Source: Shinella daejeonensis
GTDB taxonomy: Bacteria > Pseudomonadota > Alphaproteobacteria > Rhizobiales > Rhizobiaceae
Assembly: GCF_024281235.1 (NCBI RefSeq)
Contig: NZ_JAHWXY010000001.1
Location: 1,054,001-1,118,000, forward strand
Direction of reading: 5' to 3'
Length of the DNA stretch: 64,000 nt
Shown here: positions 7,851 through 16,650 of the stretch, piece by piece
Layout of the letters: each line of letters opens with the position of its first letter
Numbering within the stretch: position 1 is the stretch's first letter
Made by a program: the position numbers and the translations under genes
Notes under the pieces: model-generated
Seen by the model: only the letters and a program-made list of their open reading frames with translations
What the model was told of the DNA's origin: nothing
The model's database searches: none

Positions 7851-9167
7851 ATGAGCAAGCATCTTAATCCGCGCCGGCTGCGCGGTACGGTCGCCATTCG
7901 TGCAAATGGTGACGATCTGGCTGGGCTGTTTGCCCAGCTGAACACCAGCTTTGCCGAATTCAAGGCCTCGATGGCCGAGAAGGACAAGGAGCATTCGAGG
8001 AGGTTCGACGATGTCGTGACGACCGAAAAGCTTGGCCGTATCGAGGCGTCGATTGCCGAGACGAACGCCGCCTATCAGTCCGAAATCGACAAGCTCAACG
8101 CCAGACTGGCCGGACTGTCGGTCAATGGCGGCGGCGACGACGACGGCCTGTCCGAAGCAGATCGCGAGTATCGGGCGACGTTCGACGACTGGTTTCGTAC
8201 CGGCGACGGCGAAAGCCAGGTCAAGGCGGCAATGAAGGCCGGCGAGATCACTGCTTCCTATGAGGTCGGCGACGACTCCAAGGGCGGCTATACCGCGCCC
8301 GTCGAATGGGACCGGACCATCACGGATGCCCGGGTCGACATCTCGCCGATGCGCCGCTTCGCCTCCGTCCAGTCGGTCACCGGCCAGGGCTTCACCAAGC
8401 TCTACAACCAGCACGGCACAACATCCGCATGGGTTGGCGAAAAGACCGCACGGCCGCAGACCGACGGTTCGGTCCTGGCGACCTATGCATTCGCCTTTGG
8501 TGAAATCTACGCCATGCCGGCGGCGACCGAGCGCATCCTGGAGGACTCGGAAATCGACATGGCTTCCTGGCTTGCCGGCGAGGTCAATATCGAGTTCGCC
8601 TATCAGGAAGGTGCGGCCTTCATCAACGGCGACGGCGTGAATAAGCCGAAGGGCGTTCTGCGCTACGACGCGACGACGGAGGCGGCACTGCCGGCAGCGC
8701 AGCGTCATCCCCTCGGCCCGATTGCCGAGGTGCTGTCCGACGATGCCAATGGCCTCACACCGGATGGTTTGGTTGATCTGATCTACGATCTGCCGGAGGA
8801 TCGCTCGCAGGGCGCGGCGCTGTTTGCCAACCGCAAGACTCATGCCGTCATCCGCAAGATGAAGGATGGACAGGGCAACTTCTTGTGGCAGCCGCCGTTC
8901 CAGGCGGGTCAGCCGGCGCAGGTCCTCGGACAGCCGATCAACGAGCTATCCGGTCTGCCTGACGTGGCGGCCGGCACCATCCCCGTCCTGTTCGGCAACA
9001 TGGCACAGGCCTATCGCATCTTCGACCGGGTGGGCATGTCCGTGCTTCGCGACCCCTACACCAGCAAACCCTATGTGCTGTTCTATACCCGCAAGCGTGT
9101 CGGCGGCGGGCTCTGGAACCCGGAGTGGATGCGCTACCACCGCATCGGCGCGCCGGCGGCCCCGTAA
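7851..9167 (+). CDS. Major capsid protein, HK97 family
   Basis: 438 residues. The first ~110 residues are a coiled delta/scaffold region (FAQLNTSFAEFKASMAEKDKE) expected to be removed by the protease. The fold then shows GGYTAPVEWDRTI, the E-loop region, EGAAFINGDGVNKPKGVL and KDGQGNFLWQPPFQAGQP. The C-terminal 100 residues closely resemble the element B capsid. Nine bases separate it from the protease gene. Confidence 0.95.
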   Translation: MSKHLNPRRLRGTVAIRANGDDLAGLFAQLNTSFAEFKASMAEKDKEHSRRFDDVVTTEKLGRIEASIAETNAAYQSEIDKLNARLAGLSVNGGGDDDGLSEADREYRATFDDWFRTGDGESQVKAAMKAGEITASYEVGDDSKGGYTAPVEWDRTITDARVDISPMRRFASVQSVTGQGFTKLYNQHGTTSAWVGEKTARPQTDGSVLATYAFAFGEIYAMPAATERILEDSEIDMASWLAGEVNIEFAYQEGAAFINGDGVNKPKGVLRYDATTEAALPAAQRHPLGPIAEVLSDDANGLTPDGLVDLIYDLPEDRSQGAALFANRKTHAVIRKMKDGQGNFLWQPPFQAGQPAQVLGQPINELSGLPDVAAGTIPVLFGNMAQAYRIFDRVGMSVLRDPYTSKPYVLFYTRKRVGGGLWNPEWMRYHRIGAPAAP

Positions 9168-9215
9168 TGCACAGGCAGGCGGCTTCGGTCGCCTGCCACC
9201 CTTCCACCGGAGAAT

Positions 9216-9554
9216 ATGGCAATGAAGTTCACCAAACCGTTTCGCGGCGCCCGCCGCGGCGAAGCCTTCCCGACCGACTTCAAGATCGGCGACGACTGCC
9301 CGCCCGAGCTACTGGCAGCCGCAAGGGCAATCGGTGCTATCGAAGACGGTCCGACCGTGGCTGAATATGTCGCCGCCGGCTATCTGGCGAAGAACTATCC
9401 GCCGCAAGGCTACGCCTCGCGCAGCACGCCCGAGGAAAATGCGCAGGCGGTCGCCGCGCAGGAGGCGGAGGCCAAGGCAAAACTGGAGCAAAAGGCCAAG
9501 GACGCCTTGGGCAATAAGGCTGAGGGCGCTCCCAAGAACAAGGCGGCCGAGTAA
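9216..9554 (+). CDS. Hypothetical protein between capsid and connector
   Basis: 112 residues. A folded N-terminal half (FRGARRGEAFPTDFKIGDDCPPELL) is followed by a lysine/alanine-rich helix (ENAQAVAAQEAEAKAKLEQKAKD) with coiled-coil character. Its stop overlaps the next ATG. By position it may be a head-completion or decoration protein, but no family was recognised. Confidence 0.6.
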   Translation: MAMKFTKPFRGARRGEAFPTDFKIGDDCPPELLAAARAIGAIEDGPTVAEYVAAGYLAKNYPPQGYASRSTPEENAQAVAAQEAEAKAKLEQKAKDALGNKAEGAPKNKAAE

Positions 9555-10162
9555 TGCATCGCCCCGTTCTCGTCACGCCGCCTGCAATTCTGCCGGTCAC
9601 GCTGGAGGAAGCGCGGCGGTTCGTCATCGTCGAGGCCGAGGAAGACGGCCCCGTCCTTGAGGCCATGTTGGAAGCGGCAGCCGGGATGTTCGATGGTTGG
9701 AACGGGGTGCTTGGCCGCTGTCTGGTCGAGCAGGAATGGCGGCAGGATTTCGACCGCTTTGAGAGCTGCTTGCCGTTGCCTTTGCTGCCGGTCATGTCGA
9801 TTTCCAGCGTCACCTATCTCGGCGAGGATGGCGGCACGGTCGAGGTCGATCCGGATCGCTATTCGTTGGTGACGGATGCCGGTGGTATTTCGTATGTCGT
9901 CTTTAGAGATATGTCGGTCGGTGGGCCGGTGAGCATCACCTACAAGGCTGGGTACGTCACCGCTCCCAAGGTGCCGGCCGATGGCGATACGCCCGCCATT
10001 CCAGCGCGCTCCACCGTTCCAGCGCCCATCAAGACGGCCATCTGCATGCTCGTCGCGCAGTGGTTCAACAGCCGCGAGGCAACCGTCACCGGCACCATTG
10101 CGACTGAATTGCCGCTGGCGGTGGATGCGCTGATCACCCCTTACAAGGTTCGGAGGCTCTGA
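9554..10162 (+). CDS. Head-tail connector, phiE125 gp8/HK97 gp6-like
   Basis: 202 residues. Proteins of this family sit under the portal and start the neck. The diagnostic part is TPPAILPVTLEEARRFVIVE...LEAMLEAAAGMFDGWNG, then a beta domain (LLPVMSISSVTYLGEDGG; VSITYKAGY) typical of phiE125 gp8-type connectors. It overlaps the preceding stop by one base. Confidence 0.82.
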   Translation: MHRPVLVTPPAILPVTLEEARRFVIVEAEEDGPVLEAMLEAAAGMFDGWNGVLGRCLVEQEWRQDFDRFESCLPLPLLPVMSISSVTYLGEDGGTVEVDPDRYSLVTDAGGISYVVFRDMSVGGPVSITYKAGYVTAPKVPADGDTPAIPARSTVPAPIKTAICMLVAQWFNSREATVTGTIATELPLAVDALITPYKVRRL

Positions 10163-10164
10163 CA

Positions 10165-10371
10165 ATGGCACGTGTCCGCTTCATCCACGACTTCGATTAC
10201 AAGCCGACGCCCATGTCGACCATTGCCTACAAGGCCGGCATGGAACTGACAGTGAAGCGCGAATGTGTGGATAAGGCTGTCGCGCTCGGCAAGGCCGCTT
10301 TGGTCAGAATGCCGCGCAAGGCCATCAAGCCGATTGACGATACGGAGGTAGACGATGGCGGGCGCGGGTGA
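10165..10371 (+). CDS. Small hypothetical head-tail region protein
   Basis: 68 residues, mainly beta and basic (MARVRFIHDFDYKPT...MELTVKRECVDKAVALGKA). It ends 17 bp inside the next gene. Small proteins of this type (DUF-like 'gp' proteins with a VRFxxDF start) often lie between connector genes in rhizobial phages. No function can be assigned. Confidence 0.6.
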   Translation: MARVRFIHDFDYKPTPMSTIAYKAGMELTVKRECVDKAVALGKAALVRMPRKAIKPIDDTEVDDGGRG

Positions 10372-10720
10372 TCTTCGCTACCGCGTTGCCTTCGACCGGC
10401 GCGACCGGGTGAAGGATGATGCCGGAAACCATCAGCGCCAGTTCGTCGAGCAGTTCCAACGCCGGGCCGCGTTCATCTATGCCGGCGGCGGGGAGGCCGT
10501 CATGGCAGCGAGGCTGGAAGGCCGCGGCGTCCTGAAGGTGCGGGTGCGATCGTGCTCATTGACGCGCACCATCACGCAGGACTGGCAGATGCGAGACGCC
10601 CGTTCCGGCGAGTTCGTGAATGATGTCTGGACCGGCACGACCTATGCCATCAGGGAGGTGGACGCCCTGACAGATCGGCAGTGGGTGTATCTGGTCGTGG
10701 AACGCGGAGTGGCGAGCTGA
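10355..10720 (+). CDS. Head-tail adaptor (SPP1 gp16-like)
   Basis: 121 residues. The pattern AGDLRYRVAFDRRDRV...FQRRAAFIYAGGGEAVMAARLEGRG...WQMRDARSGEFVNDVWTGTTYAIREVD is the head-tail joining fold that plugs the portal. Its TGA shares a base with the following ATG. Confidence 0.85.
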   Translation: MAGAGDLRYRVAFDRRDRVKDDAGNHQRQFVEQFQRRAAFIYAGGGEAVMAARLEGRGVLKVRVRSCSLTRTITQDWQMRDARSGEFVNDVWTGTTYAIREVDALTDRQWVYLVVERGVAS

Positions 10721-11196
10721 TGGTCCGGGCAACCAAAATCCTCGGCCTGGCGAAGCTGCAACGAAAGCTGGATCGGCTCCCCGAAATTGCTAAGCAGCAC
10801 ATCACGGAAGCTTTGGAAAAGGCGGCCGACGAAATTGTGCGTATGGCCAAGAGCCTCGTCCCGGTACTGAAAACACCAGACGAGCGCCGCCGTGCTGGTG
10901 CGCTACGCGATAGTATCGGATGGACATGGGGTAAGGTTCCGAAGGGTGCCATGACGCTCGGCAAGGTGGCGGAGAGTGCCCTTGGCGGCGACCTTACCAT
11001 CACCATCTATGCGGGCACCCGCGACAAGAGCAGCGGTGTCGACGACGCGTTCTATGCGCGATGGGTTGAGTTCGGAACACAGAAGATGCAGGCGCAGCCC
11101 TATTTCTTCCCAAGCTACCGGGCGAACAAGAAGCCGGCCGCGCGCCGCATCCGGGCCGGTGTGCGCAAAGCCGCGAAGGCGGCGGCATCGTCATGA
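10720..11196 (+). CDS. HK97 gp10-family tail-joining protein
   Basis: 158 residues. Family pattern: LAKLQRKLDRLPEIAKQHITEALEKAADEIVRMAKSLVP near the start, then ALRDSIGWTW and ARWVEFGTQKMQAQPYFFPSYRANK. It helps attach the finished tail to the head. It overlaps both neighbours by 1-4 bp. Confidence 0.85.
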   Translation: MVRATKILGLAKLQRKLDRLPEIAKQHITEALEKAADEIVRMAKSLVPVLKTPDERRRAGALRDSIGWTWGKVPKGAMTLGKVAESALGGDLTITIYAGTRDKSSGVDDAFYARWVEFGTQKMQAQPYFFPSYRANKKPAARRIRAGVRKAAKAAASS

Positions 11197-11621
11197 CCTC
11201 GCCCAGCCATGAATTGCAGGTCGCCATCGTAGCGCGGCTGGAGACTGATGCCGGTGTCTCGGCGCTGGTGGCCGGCCGCGTCTATGACGATGTGCCGCCG
11301 GAGAATGAGCGCATCGAAGATACCGGCGCGGCCTGGCCCTATGTGTCGATGGGGCCGAGCGACGAGTTGAGCGACGATGCCGACTGCATCGACGGATTCG
11401 AGATCAGCTTTCAAATCGATTGTTGGTCGCGAGCGGTTGGTTTTCCGGAGGTCAGAAAGGTTGCGGATGCAGTGCGCCGCGCCCTCCATGATGAGGACTT
11501 GCCGCTGGCGGAGAACGCCATGGTGTCCTTTCGTCACCGGATAACCCGCGTCATGCGCGATCCCGACGGCAAGACCAGTCATGCCGCCCTGAGCTTTACT
11601 GCGGTTGTGGAGCAGCCTTGA
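11193..11621 (+). CDS. Tail completion protein, DUF3168 family
   Basis: 142 residues. DUF3168 signature: LQVAIVARLETDAGVSALVAGRVYDDVPPE...WPYVSMGPSDE...SFQIDCWSRAVGFPEVRKVADAVRRAL. The protein caps the tail tube end that joins the head. After its stop the operon is interrupted by a reverse-strand gene. Confidence 0.85.
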   Translation: MTSPSHELQVAIVARLETDAGVSALVAGRVYDDVPPENERIEDTGAAWPYVSMGPSDELSDDADCIDGFEISFQIDCWSRAVGFPEVRKVADAVRRALHDEDLPLAENAMVSFRHRITRVMRDPDGKTSHAALSFTAVVEQP

Positions 11622-11623
11622 GT

Positions 11624-11803
11624 TTAACCAGCAGTGGCCGCGACTGTGAGCACGATGCTGGTTCCGATGTATATCCACACCGCGAGCGCAAGGGCGAAAA
11701 GACAGGTCCGGTTGATAAGGCCGGGGCTCAGCATCCAAGTGCTAACGCGCTGCGCAAATCTGAAAACGTCGTTTGGCATGCCTGAACGTATCACGTCGGC
11801 CAT
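11624..11803 (-). CDS. Small membrane protein inserted against the tail operon (moron candidate)
   Basis: 59 residues from the ATG at 11803 (51 from 11779; neither has a strong ribosome site, so the start is open). The C-terminal half is a clear membrane segment (CLFALALAVWIYIGTSIVLTVAATAG). It fills the only gap between the tail-completion and tail-tube genes, on the opposite strand. Prophage membrane morons often block superinfection, but no function is shown here. Confidence 0.5.
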   Translation of the reverse strand: MADVIRSGMPNDVFRFAQRVSTWMLSPGLINRTCLFALALAVWIYIGTSIVLTVAATAG

Positions 11804-11895
11804 TGTCGCGCCACACGACCAAAACTCTAGCGACTTTTGGAATTTTCCTCCCCGTCATCCGGCGGGGCTTCCTACTGCCAACAATGGAGATACCC

Positions 11896-12348
11896 ATGGC
11901 AAAGCCCAAAACCCTGCGCGGCGGGAAAGTCCGCGTGCTTCTTGGAGATGACGCCACACCAATCGAATATACTGCGCCGTGCGGCTTCACGTCGAAGTCG
12001 ATCACGCTCACCAAGGGATTGGAGGAGGTCCAGATCCCCGATTGCGACAATCCCGATGCCGTCGATTGGCTCGGTCGCGATGCAGTCTCGTTGAGCATGG
12101 GCATCAACGGCGAAGGCCTGATGGCGCAGGAAAGTGTAGAGACCTGGCTGGATGCGTGGGAAAGCGTGGAAAGTGTGCCGGCGAAGGTCGAGTGGGAGTT
12201 TCCGGCCAAGACCATCACGTGGACTGGCTTCATGCATGTTGAAACCGTGCAGGCCGATGCACCGAACGGTCGCCGCGTCACGTCCAATATCAGCATGCAG
12301 AGTGATGGCGAGATGGTCCGTACCGTCACGCCGGAGGCCGGCGGATGA
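11896..12348 (+). CDS. Major tail tube protein
   Basis: 150 residues. The pattern LRGGKVRVLLGDDATPIEYTAPCGFTSKSITLTKGLEEVQIPDCDNPDAVDWLGRDAVSLSMGINGEG is that of tail tube proteins of rhizobial siphophages. The ATG at 11896 lies 6 nt after GGAG; an in-frame ATG at 11884 adds four residues. It overlaps the chaperone gene by 4 bp. Confidence 0.82.
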   Translation: MAKPKTLRGGKVRVLLGDDATPIEYTAPCGFTSKSITLTKGLEEVQIPDCDNPDAVDWLGRDAVSLSMGINGEGLMAQESVETWLDAWESVESVPAKVEWEFPAKTITWTGFMHVETVQADAPNGRRVTSNISMQSDGEMVRTVTPEAGG

Positions 12349-12707
12349 GCCGCGATGCCTCTGTCACGCTCGATTGGGCTGACGGGACCTATGTGTTCCG
12401 TCTGGCCTGGGCTGAACTGGAGATGCTTCAGGAGGCCGTCGATGCCGGCCCTTGGGTTGTTCTCCAGCGCCTCGTCGACAAGAGTTGCCGAGTAGGCGAC
12501 ATTTCGAATGTCATTCGCCTTGGGCTTATCGGCGGCGGGCTGGAGCCGGTGGCCGCACTCAAGCTGGTACGCTCCTACGTCGAGGCGCGCCCGCCAGCGG
12601 AAAGTCTCATTCACGCCTTTGCCGTCCTTAGCGCCGCATTGAACGGAGCGCCGGAGGAGCCGGTGGGGGAGCACGAGGCGGCAAATCAAGAGGCGGAGAA
12701 CGCCTAG
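12345..12707 (+). CDS. Tail assembly chaperone, GTA-gp10-like
   Basis: 120 residues. Contains the GTA-type signature NVIRLGLIGGGLEPVAALKLVRSYVE. Chaperones of this type coat the tape measure during tube assembly. Near its end a G5 run (12665-12669, GTG GGG GAG) lies where the -1 frame is already open and continues into the next reading frame. A programmed -1 shift as in lambda G/GT is therefore likely. Confidence 0.75.
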   Translation: MSRDASVTLDWADGTYVFRLAWAELEMLQEAVDAGPWVVLQRLVDKSCRVGDISNVIRLGLIGGGLEPVAALKLVRSYVEARPPAESLIHAFAVLSAALNGAPEEPVGEHEAANQEAENA

Positions 12708-12712
12708 ACGAA

Positions 12713-12913
12713 TTGCCAAATGGCAAGGTCAGATTTGCCGCCATCTACGGGAATGGTGCCGCCATGGGGTTTATCCCGCAAGATGTCGGCCGCATGTCGG
12801 TGTGGAAGTACCTCGCTGCGCTCGACGGCTATATCGCCGCCAACAGCACCGACGAGGACAAGAGCCTTACCGAGAGCGAGAAGGACGAACTGGCAGAGTG
12901 GCTGGGGATTTGA
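12713..12913 (+). CDS. Second tail chaperone domain, probably made by -1 frameshift from the 12345 gene
   Basis: 66 residues (PNGKVRFAAIYGNGAAMGFIPQDVGRMSVWKYLAALDGYIAA...ELAEWLGI), the usual short 'T'-type C-terminal chaperone domain. The frame has no ATG near its start; only a TTG at 12713 is available and it has no ribosome site. The same frame is open from 12632 and so overlaps the end of the upstream gene in the -1 register. Expression as a fused G-T protein fits better than independent initiation. Confidence 0.65.
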   Translation: MPNGKVRFAAIYGNGAAMGFIPQDVGRMSVWKYLAALDGYIAANSTDEDKSLTESEKDELAEWLGI

Positions 12914-12915
12914 CG

Positions 12916-13182
12916 CTAGTTCACCTCTACGATCTCGCGACCAATCAGCAGAAGCACAGCTCCAGCGAGCGATGCTGTGGCCAGCGTCGTAAAATATACC
13001 GATGAAAACTCTGGAACGGCGAGCACACCGCTCAAGTCTTCCAGCCGCTGCTCAAAGGAGCTTCGGTTCGCGAAGCGGCTTAAAGCTCCGTGGTACTCCC
13101 ATGCTGCCAGCGGCGTTGGTAGCACAAACATAGCCGCGCCCAGCCACCCCAGCTTCGTGAGCCTGTATCTCATGGTTTTCAT
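12916..13182 (-). CDS. Two-segment membrane protein inserted against the tail operon (moron candidate)
   Basis: 88 residues from the ATG at 13182, which follows GGAGGGGATC. Two hydrophobic segments: LGWLGAAMFVLPTPLAAW near the N-terminus and FTTLATASLAGAVLLLIG near the C-terminus, with a ~35-residue charged loop between. It lies head-on to the tail operon between the chaperone and tape-measure genes. Topology suits an inner-membrane exclusion or regulatory protein; function unknown. Confidence 0.6.
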   Translation of the reverse strand: MKTMRYRLTKLGWLGAAMFVLPTPLAAWEYHGALSRFANRSSFEQRLEDLSGVLAVPEFSSVYFTTLATASLAGAVLLLIGREIVEVN

Positions 13183-13221
13183 GATCCCCTCCATAAAGTT
13201 TTAGCGCCAAGGTAATGAATC

Positions 13222-16011
13222 ATGGCCACTGATCTAGAGAAATTGGTCGTTCAACTATCGGCTGACATTCGTGGTTTCGACAAGGAACTTGCGCGAATGA
13301 ACGGCGTCTCGAACCGACAGTTCAACGCTATTGAACGCCGCGCGCGTCAGATGAACAAGAACCTTGACGGAATTTTTGCGCGATCCTTCAAGGGGCTGGT
13401 TGCGCCACTTGCTGGCGTCGGGGCCGTGCTGGGTACAGCGGAGCTTGCGAGGCTTGCAGATACCTGGTCGGACCTGAATAGCCGCGTCCGACTTGCCGCT
13501 GGCGGTGTTGAGCAGGGCAATGCCGTGATGGAGCGCGTCGGTGAAGTTGCGCGCCGAACCTATTCCAGTCTGGAGCAGACTGCGGAGGGCTACCTGGCCA
13601 ATGCGACGACGTTGAAGGAGCTTGGCTACACCACCAGCCAGACTTTGGATTTCACGGAATCGCTGAATAATGCGCTGGTCGTTTCCGGCGCAAAGGGACA
13701 GCGCGCTGAAAGCGTCATGAATGCCCTATCGAAAGCCATGGCTCTTGGTAAGCTCTCGGGCGAAAATCTCAACACGGTGATCTCTCAGGGTGGACGCGTA
13801 GCGGAAGCCCTCGCGGAAGGTCTGGGCGTCGGGGTCAATCAGCTTCGGGCGCTCGGCACGGCCGGAAAGATAACTGGTCGTGACGTAGTGCAGGCGCTGT
13901 CATCGCAGATGGAGAAGCTGCGCAAGGAAGCTGCCGAAATGCCCGGCACAATTTCGGACGGCATCCAGCTCCTGCAAAACGCGATGCTTCAGTATGTTGG
14001 CAACGCCGATCAGGCGACTGGTGTCTCCCAGGAAATAGCCGAAGCGCTGGAGATGATGGCGGACAACTTCGACAAAACCGCAGACGTCGCACTGCAATTG
14101 GCTGCCGTTATCGCGGGTGCGCTTATCGGGCGATCGCTGACTGGAATGATAAAAACTCTAGGGTTGGCAGGAACGGCACTTGCGAATTTCACTCGCGCCT
14201 TGGTGGCTGCTCGCACTGTAGGCGGGCTTACTGCCGCCTTTGGTGGCCTTGGTGCGGCGGCAGGCCCTGTCGGCATGGTCATCGGTGGGGCGGTTGTTTC
14301 ATCGCTTATCCTGTTCAGCAATACCACGGCTTCAGCAGGTGAAGGCGCAAAGCGTTTCGCCGACCGTCTTCGCGAATTGGAAAAAGCAGCGGAAGATGCC
14401 GGCGATCAGGTTGAAAATGCTGCGAACAGGTTCAGTGCGGAGAAACTGAACGCGTTGACAAACGAGGTGAAGGCGGCAGAGGTCGAGCTTATCAGTGCGA
14501 AGGAGGCCGTCGAGGCGCTCTTTGCATCCTTGTTCACCAACGCCGATCTCTCGATTGTTCCGGATGCTCAGATAGACGAGCTTCGCCAATTGAAGCGCAG
14601 CCTTGACGATGGAACGATTTCTGCGGAAGAGGCGAAGAATAGATTATTCGCTCTGGCGAACCTCAATCCCAACTTCCAAGCGCTGGCAAATACGTTTCAG
14701 CCAGTATTGGACAACCTGACTCGCGTGTCACAGGGGGCCCGTGACGCAGCGGCGGAGCTTGCAGCACTTAGCACGGGCAGGCTGCAAGGAGCCTATCAGC
14801 AATACGCGGACTCCCGTATTGCCGGGAATGCAATCGAAGCGGATCGCAATGCTTATGTCGACGAGGCGCTGCGCCGGGCGAAGCTTGGCAAGGATCAGTT
14901 GGCACTCGAAAACGAGATCGCCAGCGTCCGGCGTGCATCCCTTGCCGACGGTAAGAAGCTCACGGAAGATCAGATCAAGCGCATCGCTGATGCCAACCTT
15001 GCCGGCAACGCTTCCCGTACTGCCGAAGGAAAGAAGCCGAAGAAGGAGCGCGATGACGAATACGAGCGCCTGACGAAATCCATCCAGGAACGAACCGCAG
15101 CGATTATCGCCGAGACGGCAGCGCAGCGGACCATTGATCCGCTCATCGACGATTACGGCTTCACGCTCGCCCGAGCGCAGGCTGCGCAGGATCTGCTAAC
15201 CGCAGCACAGAAGGCGGGCACGGCCGCGGGCAAGGAACTGAAGGACGTCCAGCAGCTTCTTGCCGGCGACTTCGAAAACCTGTCACCGGCCGCCCGCGAG
15301 CAGGCTCGGGCGATACTGGAAATGGCCAGCAGCTATGGCACGGCAATTGAGGCTTCCGAGCGCTTCGCCGAAAAGCAGGATGAAATCCGCCAGCGTGCCG
15401 AGGACGCGCTTTCGACGGCGAAGGACGTAACGCGTGGCGTGGTCGACGGCTTTATCGAGGGGGCCGACGCGGCTGACATCTTTGCCAACAGCCTCAAGAA
15501 AATCGGCAGTGCGCTGATCGACGATGTCCTGAACAACATCTTCAAGGTCAACAATGCCGTCGGCGGTGGCGGGTGGCTGTCGGGGATTTTCGGGTTGTTC
15601 GGGGGCGGGGGTTCGTTCCCTGCTGCTCCCACGGGTGGGTTGTATGCGAATGGCGGCTATACCGGCCCTGGCGGCAAGAACCAGCCGGCTGGCATCGTCC
15701 ACAAGGGTGAAGTCGTCTTCTCGCAGGCGGACGTTGCCCGTATGGGCGGCGTGGCCGCCGTGGAGGCGCTGCGTCGTGGTTATGCGAACGGCGGTCCAGT
15801 TGGTATCCGCGCCCCGGTCATGCCGAGGATGCGGGCGGCGGCGGGCGATACCATCGTCGTGAACTTTCAGCCGACGATCAATGCGCCGAATGCAGACGCG
15901 GCCGGGTTGGCCGAGGTCAGGCACGATCTGGCGGTGATGAAGAAGGAGATGCCGGCGCGCGCCGTCGCGGCGATCCAGGACGCCAGGCGGCGGAATGTGA
16001 AGGGGCTGTAA
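13222..16011 (+). CDS. Tape measure protein
   Basis: 929 residues. It sets tail length and is ejected into the host. The N-terminal ~250 residues carry the lambda-gpH-like module (DTWSDLNSRVRLAAGG, LNNALVVSGAKGQRAESVMNALSKAMALGKLSGENLNTVIS) shared with the element B tape measure. A hydrophobic stretch follows (LTAAFGGLGAAAGPVGMVIGGAVVSSLILF), then long helices and a Gly/Pro-rich C-terminus ending in GIRAPVMPRMRAAAGD. Its TAA overlaps the next ATG. Confidence 0.92.
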   Translation: MATDLEKLVVQLSADIRGFDKELARMNGVSNRQFNAIERRARQMNKNLDGIFARSFKGLVAPLAGVGAVLGTAELARLADTWSDLNSRVRLAAGGVEQGNAVMERVGEVARRTYSSLEQTAEGYLANATTLKELGYTTSQTLDFTESLNNALVVSGAKGQRAESVMNALSKAMALGKLSGENLNTVISQGGRVAEALAEGLGVGVNQLRALGTAGKITGRDVVQALSSQMEKLRKEAAEMPGTISDGIQLLQNAMLQYVGNADQATGVSQEIAEALEMMADNFDKTADVALQLAAVIAGALIGRSLTGMIKTLGLAGTALANFTRALVAARTVGGLTAAFGGLGAAAGPVGMVIGGAVVSSLILFSNTTASAGEGAKRFADRLRELEKAAEDAGDQVENAANRFSAEKLNALTNEVKAAEVELISAKEAVEALFASLFTNADLSIVPDAQIDELRQLKRSLDDGTISAEEAKNRLFALANLNPNFQALANTFQPVLDNLTRVSQGARDAAAELAALSTGRLQGAYQQYADSRIAGNAIEADRNAYVDEALRRAKLGKDQLALENEIASVRRASLADGKKLTEDQIKRIADANLAGNASRTAEGKKPKKERDDEYERLTKSIQERTAAIIAETAAQRTIDPLIDDYGFTLARAQAAQDLLTAAQKAGTAAGKELKDVQQLLAGDFENLSPAAREQARAILEMASSYGTAIEASERFAEKQDEIRQRAEDALSTAKDVTRGVVDGFIEGADAADIFANSLKKIGSALIDDVLNNIFKVNNAVGGGGWLSGIFGLFGGGGSFPAAPTGGLYANGGYTGPGGKNQPAGIVHKGEVVFSQADVARMGGVAAVEALRRGYANGGPVGIRAPVMPRMRAAAGDTIVVNFQPTINAPNADAAGLAEVRHDLAVMKKEMPARAVAAIQDARRRNVKGL

Positions 16012-16649
16012 TGGCGGTCACCTATCCTTTTGACCTTCTCGACGGCTTCCCCGGCTGGTCGACGGAATTCGAGCCGCTGATGCGGCAGGAGCATTCACGG
16101 ACGGCGGGCGGCGTCACCTATGTGAAGGACTTCGGTTCGCCGCTCTGGCGGGCAAGCTATGTGTCACGCTCGCTTACCCCCAACGATCTCGATGCATGGC
16201 GGGCGCGCCTCGATCTGATGGAGGGTGGGCTCCAGCAGTTTCGTGGCCGGCAACTCTCCCGCTGCTATCCGATCCGATATCCGCGCGGATCCTGGCCGAC
16301 GAGCAACGGTTTTAACGGGGTCAATGCCAAGATCAATACGATCAACGGCAATCGCAAGGTCGTTACGGTTGGCGGGTTGGGCGGAGGCCTTGTGCTGCTG
16401 CCGGGAGATTTGCTGAAAATCCGCGACAACCTGCATCGTGTCGTGGCAGGGGGAGCGGCGACCGGCGCGGGTGTGCTGTCCGGACTGGAGGTGCGGCCTC
16501 ATCTCTGGCCGGACACGGTCGTCAACGATCCGGTGTCGCTTGATCACCCTTACTGCCTGATGACGATTGTCTCCGGTTCGATCCGCTCCTCGGCGGATGC
16601 TGCGACCGGACGCGGTGTGATTTCCTTCGACGCGATCGAAAGTCGGTGA
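16011..16649 (+). CDS. Tail tip protein, DUF2460-like (GTA gp12 position)
   Basis: 212 residues. The start MAVTYPFDLLDGFPGWSTEFEPLMRQEHSRTAGG, the GSPLWRASYVSRSLTPNDLDAWRARLDLMEGG region and a late GVISFDAIESR match the general DUF2460 arrangement that follows the tape measure in GTA-like tails. It is probably a distal tail/baseplate component. It overlaps the tape measure by one base. Confidence 0.6.
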   Translation: MAVTYPFDLLDGFPGWSTEFEPLMRQEHSRTAGGVTYVKDFGSPLWRASYVSRSLTPNDLDAWRARLDLMEGGLQQFRGRQLSRCYPIRYPRGSWPTSNGFNGVNAKINTINGNRKVVTVGGLGGGLVLLPGDLLKIRDNLHRVVAGGAATGAGVLSGLEVRPHLWPDTVVNDPVSLDHPYCLMTIVSGSIRSSADAATGRGVISFDAIESR

Positions 16650-16650
16650 C

